This document shows positions 22,368 through 27,457 of a stretch of 27,457 nt of DNA, piece after piece. The position numbers were made by a program, and so were the translations under genes. Under the pieces are notes generated by a model. It made no database searches, had not been told where the DNA came from, and saw only the letters and a program-made list of their open reading frames with translations. The DNA lies in NCBI GenBank assembly GCA_020536535.1, contig JAHLWZ010001031.1, forward strand, positions 1 to 27,457, given 5' to 3'. The DNA comes from Pelomyxa schiedti (taxonomy: Eukaryota > Evosea > Pelobiontida > Pelomyxidae). The first letter of the stretch is position 1. Every line of letters starts with the position of its first letter.

Positions 22368-24409
22368 AAATTGGCGGCACTGGCGCACTTCTCCCAGGCC
22401 TCATTTGTTACGGTGATCATTGTGCAAATGCGGGGTATCTGGTCGGGGTCGTACAGTGCACTTCGTCTGGCATCCCATTCCTTGTGGTAATGTGAGTGAG
22501 TACATACATCAAGCTTTTTGAATGGAAATGGAAGGAAAAAAAGGGGGTATGAAAACCTGGAACATTGTGTTGTTCGTGGCCAGGTTATTAAACAACATCC
22601 TAGCGGAATTCAGGCTTAAATCCGGAACCTGTGTTTGTGTTTTGTGGATGTTAGTAGACTTGCAGCTATTGTTATTTGAGACAAGGAGTGTTAATACTTG
22701 ATAGGCATCACAAAAAGAGTACTCAAGCTTCCACTTGTCCTCTTTCTTGTGATGTTATTATTTCGTTTGAAAAAAAAACAAATTAATGTTATCAAATACA
22801 TGAATATTTGCCCAGGCCAAGTCCAGATAGAAGGAGTCGTAGTCCAATAGAGTAAAAGAGGATGTATCAAAAATGAACCGGTGGAAGGCAGGATTGTTCT
22901 CAAAGCAAGGAGAAATCGAGGGGGCAACTAAACAAAATGCTGCAAATATTTCCTCTTAGGGAGCCGTGAGATAAGGAGTACAAGTACAGTGGAGTGGATA
23001 CCAACCAGGAGAACTGTAGTTTGCAGTTGTGAACCGCATTTCGTCACTGTGAATATGACCCCAAAAGGTTCCAAGAATAATATCCCGATACTTGTGGGTA
23101 TTATTGGATGTACCCCAAGGTAATAAAAAAAAAAAAAGAAGGGTGACATACATCATACACAATGTTCACGTACTGATTAAGCCATGTCATTTCCCACATT
23201 GGCTGGTATTTCTTGTAGGCATCAATTCTGAGTGTGATTATTGTTATAGTTTTTTCCCCGAGATGCTCGGTACCCTGGAGGGATGTGTCCTATGATATAC
23301 ACCCTAAACTTTGATTAGTTCATCACATAGATACAATGTAGTGCTTACTTTTTGTTTGCTAGCTGGGCAGAGTCAAGTGTTTCTTGCAACCATTCCAGTT
23401 GCCCACAGTCATTAGTTTTATTGAGAGCCATACGACTTGCAGAAAAAATGTTGGTGTTGAGGGATATCACTAACAGGCCTGGGATTGGGGAGACAGAGAA
23501 AGTTCCCATGTGCTTGAAAAGTAACTCTTGATCCTCTGGCATTTTGTTTGATTTAATCGCGAAGAATGTTCAGTGTACCTGGTATCCATGCCATCCAGGT
23601 ATCATACAGAAACTCGTAATAGTTCATGTCACATACCCCCTCGTAATCGATGTAACAGTCGTTATTTCCTCAACAACACCCACATTGGTTGAGAAGGAAG
23701 AAAATAATTTACCTATAGTTGGGATCACTAAGGTATCGGGCCAGACCTCCTGAAATCTTTGTGTTACATATTGTGTGGCCGCCTCGTTTTCCGCAATTTC
23801 CAGGGCGTGAGCGGCAAAATCCCCAGTCCTACATATATAGTCAAGTTACAGGGAAAGCATACCATGAAATAACATTATGATATAGGCTGGAGAAGGTTCC
23901 ACAGCCACCATTGCTGACATTCTAATATTGTCGTTAGAATAAAGCCAAGTACGAGTGTGTAGTATACGTAGATTCAAGCAACACCAAGTCAGAGTCACAC
24001 CCAAACCTCCCATACTCCCCACCCGCACTCATATACTCAGTTCCAATTGAATGGATGTAGTTTGGAACATCCCTCACAGGGTCCACTCTGTAACACTTCT
24101 CAGTCCCCGCACAAGGGATGCCAAGGAGGGGAAAAAAAAAAAAAAAAAGCGGGAGCCAAGCTTGCTCGCGTGAACCAACCCTTCGACGGAAGCCCTGCAG
24201 TAGGACGACGAGTTGTACCTCGTCGGATCAGCCAGCGGGTCGTAATGTATATCGCTCACCCTCAGGAACGTGTTGACCGCGGCGCGGCTCTCGATGCGGT
24301 ACCTCCTGAGCCCCCCTTGATCGCCGTCGCCAAAGCGTTCCGCGAACCCACAGCAACAACAGCCGCACCACACGGCAAACAGCACGACCGTTCCCCAACC
24401 CACGTGCAT
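22368..24409 (-). CDS. Secreted acid sphingomyelinase-like phosphodiesterase
   Basis: Metallophosphoesterase of the ASM/SMPDL family, acting on sphingomyelin or nucleotide phosphodiesters outside the cell or in lysosome-like compartments. Thirteen exons, minus strand: 24409-24188, 24098-23968, 23921-23874, 23828-23713, 23668-23579, 23535-23349, 23303-23274, 23227-23152, 23090-23015, 22954-22800, 22739-22698, 22628-22557, 22490-22368. They sum to 456 codons with the stop, all phases consistent; introns 43-89 nt. The N-terminus is a signal peptide (VVLFAVWCGCCCCGFA). Metal-site motifs in order: SDIHYDP, TGDFAAHALE, GNNDCY, VYIIGHIPPG and FWGHIHSDE. Family-specific: RFGCDSDLVLLES, VAPSISP, ENNPAFHRF, YQVPDLS. 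About 455 residues matches SMPDL3-type proteins; a saposin domain, present in true acid sphingomyelinase, is absent. Asn-x-Ser/Thr sites suit secretion. Appears intact. Confidence 0.94.
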
Positions 24410-24580
24410 CTTTGTGTTTATTTACTGAAATGATGGACAAAAGGCAAGATCAAGACAAAACGAGGCAAACACCTGAACTGCATTGATGTCTGGGGTTCCA
24501 CTTCTTACTTGGTTCTCCAAAAAAGATGTTTGTGAGATCTGTTACACCGGTGAAGTTGTTGGCATAGAGTTGCTTACTGC
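24410..24580. other. Spacer 5' of the sphingomyelinase gene
   Basis: It should contain the sphingomyelinase promoter. I see no clear gene; frames here are short and interrupted. Confidence 0.45.
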
Positions 24581-25212
24581 ATGGCAGGCACTGGCAAAGG
24601 ACATTGTGATGGCATAACATCCACACCAGTATTGGAAGCTGTGTACAACCATGTTTGGCACATGAGGGGAGTGCTAAGCATGGTGGATGGGGACCACTTT
24701 TTTATCCCTGATATGGCCACCTGCATTGATATCATCAGAAAGGTGAGCTTCTCTCAATTGTGAAACAGTTCATTGGAACCTTGTAACTTATACATTATGT
24801 GCCAAGTCCAGCCCCTTTCATGTTGTCATGCCTTACATAGACAGTAACACCACATCACTTCATCTTCCCTTTTTTTTCTTTTTTTTTAAAAAAAATGCGT
24901 CGTAGTGGTGCCAGAATGCTTGGTTCAGCAGCAGGGAGATTGAAATGCTTGTCACTGTTCTTGCAAGGTATTTTTATACCATTTCCCTTCACAGCAAAAA
25001 CAACCAAACTACTGGATGGGGAGTTTCATCACAACACTCAATTTGCTTTGTTCATCATACATAGGAAAGGTGTGTGCTGTCCCAGAGGAGTTGGGAAAAC
25101 TGCTGTCATCCAGGTTTGGTGCAAAGGCTTTCACACCATCAAATCCCTGATAACCTCATACACAATTTGGTCACCCTCCAAAAGGTTCCTGCACTCAGAG
25201 CATCCTCAATAA
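24581..25212 (+). pseudogene. Fragmentary ClpB/Hsp104-like N-terminal and first ATPase pieces
   Basis: Two short open stretches (24581-24763 and 24895-25212) with no continuous gene between them. The second holds GVGKTAVIQ at about 25084-25115, the Walker A sequence of ClpB-type first ATPase domains, but the glycine-rich residues before it and the sequence after it are damaged: a spacer was inserted and the conserved downstream helix is missing. The first stretch contains DMATCIDIIRKV, vaguely like the ClpB segment after the first sensor, but that is weak. The order is wrong for a working ClpB. Best read as a decayed or rearranged copy. Confidence 0.4.
24833..24893 (+). repeat. Dispersed direct repeat, copy A
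   Basis: About 60 nt beginning TTACATAGACAGTAACACC and ending in a T-run followed by A-run. It matches 26829-26887 with few differences in the first 35 nt and the same poly-T to poly-A junction. The two copies flank the ClpB-like remnants. Confidence 0.7.
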
Positions 25213-25328
25213 AGAAATTGAGAATTGAACTATCACAGGAAGGTGATCAAATTGTCAGGTGATATGAGGTTATCAGGGATTTGATGGTGTGCAAACCCTG
25301 GATGACAGCAGTTTTCCCAACTCCTCTC
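25084..25328. repeat. Inverted repeat of a ClpB Walker A segment
   Basis: Left arm about 25084-25190 and right arm about 25236-25328 are near-identical in opposite orientation, separated by roughly 45 nt. Both arms carry a GVGKTAVIQ coding core and a following HTIKSLITS, on plus and minus strand respectively. Differences: the left arm has an extra stretch after the core (GTTTGGTGCAAAGG) and the right arm has an extra TCACCTGA. A transcript would fold into a long imperfect hairpin. Confidence 0.85.
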
Positions 25329-25445
25329 TCCCCAACCAAAATGGGAATCACTCTTCTGAATGGAAGGCTTGCATCCCTCATCCATCTGCTCTTGGGGTCT
25401 GGTAAAATGGGTGCTTCCAAGAGTAGAAAGGTTAAGGGTTTTACT
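25262..25445 (-). pseudogene. Inverted ClpB first-ATPase fragment
   Basis: The minus strand reads DPKSRWMRDASLPFRRVIPI then LVGERGVGKTAVIQGL and HTIKSLITSYH. This parallels the ClpB sequence around its first Walker A (DP.IGRD.EI.RVI..L, then a GEPGVGKTA-type loop). It preserves the P-loop better than the plus-strand copy but stops soon after it near 25262. It overlaps the right arm of the inverted repeat, so the segment was duplicated and inverted. Confidence 0.65.
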
Positions 25446-25589
25446 TTTCTCCTTTGTTATGTTGGTGGTTTGTGTAGTTTTTGGCTGAGTCACACTCTGA
25501 ATATGTTTCCCAGAGATCCAAATCGGAAGACCTTCTGTGAACTAATCAACAGTGGCAATGAGGGCAGGTCTTGTGAGAATGGACTGTTG

Positions 25590-26240
25590 ATATTGTGTTG
25601 AAAAGCATTCCACCAGACGACACTGGAACTGCTGCTCTGACACCGGAAGTTTCAACCTCAGTCATTGAATTAGTAGGCACAAAGTTCCGCCCAGGTAAAA
25701 AAAAGATGTCCCATATCGTGCCCGATCATATCTAATCTAAGAAAAATATAATGACTGTATGTGCCGTGGCACTGATTGACTTTTATTTTTAGAGTTCCTC
25801 AATAGGCTTACACAACTGGTTATTTTCCAGCCCCTGACATGCCAGAACTTCGTTGGCATAGTTGAACTGATGCCTGTCAGGCTGGCCAAGAGAGTCAAAG
25901 GCACAAATGGAGTCACTCTTATCATAGGTGATGATGCCAAGCTGTTTGTTGCCAACCTGGCCTACGGGTCAGCTCAACTTGGAGCACACCAAGTTGAGAC
26001 TTTGCTAGATGAACACATTGGGATGCCAATAGGAAACATGTTGCTTTCCAGGATCTCAAGGCTGGTTCCACGATCAGGGTGACAATGATGAACAACACAA
26101 CCAAATAATTACAGTTTGCTGCCTCTGCTTCTGTAACTACAAGCTCAACCCCCACTACTACTACAGCAGTCACCAACAACAATGGGCCAGCAGAATTCCA
26201 TGAATCCACTCACCACCAGTCACCACCACACCATGAATGA
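25590..26240 (+). pseudogene. ClpB/Hsp104-like C-terminal ATPase end, spliced, probably frameshifted
   Basis: C-terminal part of the second ClpB ATPase domain. After an upstream segment, intron 25695-25792 (98 nt, GT-AG) joins to restore GTKFRPEFLNRL then VIFQPLT, the signature before the ClpB small domain. The helical small domain follows (VKGTNGVTLIIGDDAKLF, GSAQLGAHQVETLLDEHIG). Homology then jumps by one frame: LLS continues as DLKAGSTIRVTMMN ending at TAA 26106-26108, which matches the ClpB last strand, while the original frame stops at 26080-26082. An alternative splice (26065-26114) would instead add a Ser/Thr/Asn-rich tail ending at 26238-26240. The Walker B, most of the second ATPase core and the coiled middle domain are not visible nearby, so this looks like a decayed gene end. 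Confidence 0.6.
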
Positions 26241-26826
26241 ATGTCGTTTCTCTAAGAGGGCACTAGTGGTGTTTAATTAAAAACATCCTAATCTTGTCAT
26301 GTCATAAGAAACAACAGAAAATCACAAGGAAAGAAGGAAGCAATAGATACCTCAAACTCAGTTTGGCTGAGAGGGAGGGAGGAGCTTGGGAATTACACAC
26401 CCTGTTGCTCCCGTAATGGGAAATTCCAATCCTAGAAGAATCATGCTCCCAGATACAAAGCATAGATCAGCCGGCAGTCGGGACAGAGATGAACGCAACA
26501 GCCTGGCAACAGTCAAACTAGTTCCTTAAATTCGCAACACAAATACAAACGCCGAGTGCCAAACGAATATGCTGTGCCGGCCCGTTTCCACAATGTGTGG
26601 GGAAAAAAAAAAAAAAACGCTATGAAGTAAAAATAAAAATACCGTTGGGTACACCGTGAAGCAGCCAGCTACAATACCCCCCAGAATGGATCTGAGTCAG
26701 TTGTATTGATTGGGATCTTCGCCCGCACAACACGCGAGCGACACGACACCGTTCCTTCCCACCGCAAGTGACGTAGCCGTCCACACCCCTCTCCGTGAGT
26801 TTTGCTTTTTTGTTGCTTCAAACTCA
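26241..26826. other. Spacer with no recognised gene
   Basis: Open frames are short, with an A-run at about 26602-26616. No tRNA, repeat array or conserved protein seen. It may include the 5' or 3' flank of the neighbouring remnants. Confidence 0.5.
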
Positions 26827-26828
26827 CA

Positions 26829-26887
26829 TTACATAGACATTAACACCGCATCACTTCGATGTCCCCCTTTTTTTTTTTTTTTTTAAA
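26829..26887 (+). repeat. Dispersed direct repeat, copy B
   Basis: TTACATAGACATTAACACCG then CATCACTTC, followed by a C/T-run and short A-run. Matches copy A at 24833-24893. No function is obvious; it may be shared 3' or 5' flank of a duplicated segment. Confidence 0.7.
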
Positions 26888-26907
26888 AAGTGCCAGTGTG
26901 CATAGTT

Positions 26908-27447
26908 CTACAGCGCCGGCACAGACACCATAAAGGTGCAAAAGACTGGGACCACGAGGATCCAAAAGACTAAGACCACGAAGGTCCAAAAGACTGGGAC
27001 CACTAGGATCCAAAAGACTGGGACTACGAGAGTCCAAAAGACTGGGACCATGAAGGTCCAAAAGACTGAAGAAAGAAATGGCCATTTTTTTCTTGGTGAT
27101 TTGTTTTCTTCTCGGCACCCTCGCACGACACCCCACAACACAGAGCGGAATTGTGGGATTTTGTTTCCCTTTTGGTGTGCACCTTTGTTCCACTTCCGTT
27201 CCGGCTCTACGAAAATTGGTAGGGACCAAATTGGTGATGTAACTTTTAAAGGGTGTTCCACATCGGTGGAAACTGCTCCCTCGGCGGGCCATGGTGGGTC
27301 TCCTAAGACTGTGGGTGCTACCTCCCCAGCTGTGGCTTGTTTCACCACAAGCCATGCTACAATCCATATCACACAGGCCAGGAAGAACATAATCGGTACA
27401 ACTAAAAGGGCCATGTCGAGTTTCCCGGTAGAATCGGAGATTGCTCC
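26908..27447 (-). CDS. Partial membrane protein ORF with 8-residue repeats
   Basis: Open on the minus strand from an acceptor-like CAACAG ending at 27448 through ATG 27414 to a stop near 26908. The in-frame codons before the ATG suggest it is an internal exon, with the 5' part beyond the right edge. It begins with a transmembrane helix (MALLVVPIMFFLACVIWIVA then WLVV), then a hydrophilic segment and, at the end, about six eight-residue hydrophobic repeats of the type VFWTLVVP, encoded by the 24-nt tandem repeat. An overlapping frame on the same strand also stays open over the repeat because the unit is a multiple of three. No family recognised. The repeat part could be intronic or untranslated. 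Confidence 0.35.
   Translation of the reverse strand, partial: GAISDSTGKLDMALLVVPIMFFLACVIWIVAWLVVKQATAGEVAPTVLGDPPWPAEGAVSTDVEHPLKVTSPIWSLPIFVEPERKWNKGAHQKGNKIPQFRSVLWGVVRGCREENKSPRKKWPFLSSVFWTFMVPVFWTLVVPVFWILVVPVFWTFVVLVFWILVVPVFCTFMVSVPAL
26925..27059 (-). repeat. 24-nt tandem repeat of six hairpins
   Basis: Six units spaced exactly 24 nt apart, each with a 5-nt left arm, 5-nt loop, 5-nt right arm and 9-nt AAAAGACTG-like linker. Arms start at 26925, 26949, 26973, 26997, 27021 and 27045. Typical unit: GGACC, loop, GGTCC. Two units vary with base-pair-preserving changes, and remaining mismatches are A-C on this strand, which are G-U on the minus-strand RNA. Confidence 0.85.
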
Positions 27448-27457
27448 CTGTTGCAGG

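Noticed and set aside
25281-25601. 106-residue plus-strand protein over the inverted repeat
   Set aside because: Most of it is antisense to the minus-strand ClpB P-loop copy.
26925-27059. CRISPR-like array
   Set aside because: Unit is 24 nt with no unique spacers and a 9-nt near-constant linker, in a eukaryotic genome; it is a plain tandem repeat with hairpins.

Overview
The window is nuclear DNA from a gene-dense eukaryote with very compact genes. Coding regions are broken by many short GT-AG introns, mostly 35-115 nt, often with a CTAAC/CTAAT/CTGAC-type branch site shortly before the acceptor. Genes lie on both strands, often head-to-head with under 400 bp between starts. The gene set points to a unicellular eukaryote such as a zoosporic fungus or another protist with opisthokont- or amoebozoan-like signalling: a PEK-family eIF2-alpha kinase, AP-3 sigma, an EHD ATPase, a cAMP-receptor-like GPCR, a PRC1/Ase1/MAP65 bundler, a NACHT/WD40 protein, a class I phosphodiesterase, acid sphingomyelinase and ClpB remnants. 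I cannot name the species. All exon models below were built by hand from splice signals, reading-frame continuity and protein family motifs.

Layout. 1-2979 (-): eIF2-alpha kinase, running off the left edge. 3696-4448 (-): AP-3 sigma, complete. 4800-6693 (+): EHD protein, complete, divergent from AP-3 sigma. 6874-8349 (-): seven-helix receptor. 8692-11489 (+): PRC1/Ase1-like protein with a Gln/Ser-rich N-terminus. 11786-12163 (-): small possible membrane protein. 12291-19978 (+): the centrepiece, one gene of about 2,334 codons joining an alpha-helical N-terminus, NACHT NTPase, pentapeptide repeats, WD40 propellers and a class I cyclic nucleotide phosphodiesterase. 20067-22140 (-): multi-pass transporter-like protein. 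22368-24409 (-): secreted acid sphingomyelinase-like phosphodiesterase, 13 exons. 24580-26240 (+): degraded or rearranged ClpB/Hsp104 pieces with an inverted duplication. 26908-27447 (-): fragment of a membrane protein ORF carrying a 24-nt tandem repeat.

The most interesting system is the 12.3-20.0 kb gene. A STAND-type NACHT ATPase, normally a ligand-triggered signalling switch, is spliced in frame to a phosphodiesterase catalytic domain. That domain keeps the metal-binding residues but appears to lack the invariant nucleotide-gripping glutamine. The same gene has one unusually long, fully open intron with a strong hairpin just after its donor and a stop codon inside the branch-like site. 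Intron retention would give a protein without the ATPase and phosphodiesterase. A second striking structure is the 24-nt repeat near the right end: six hairpins whose only non-Watson-Crick positions become G-U pairs in minus-strand RNA.
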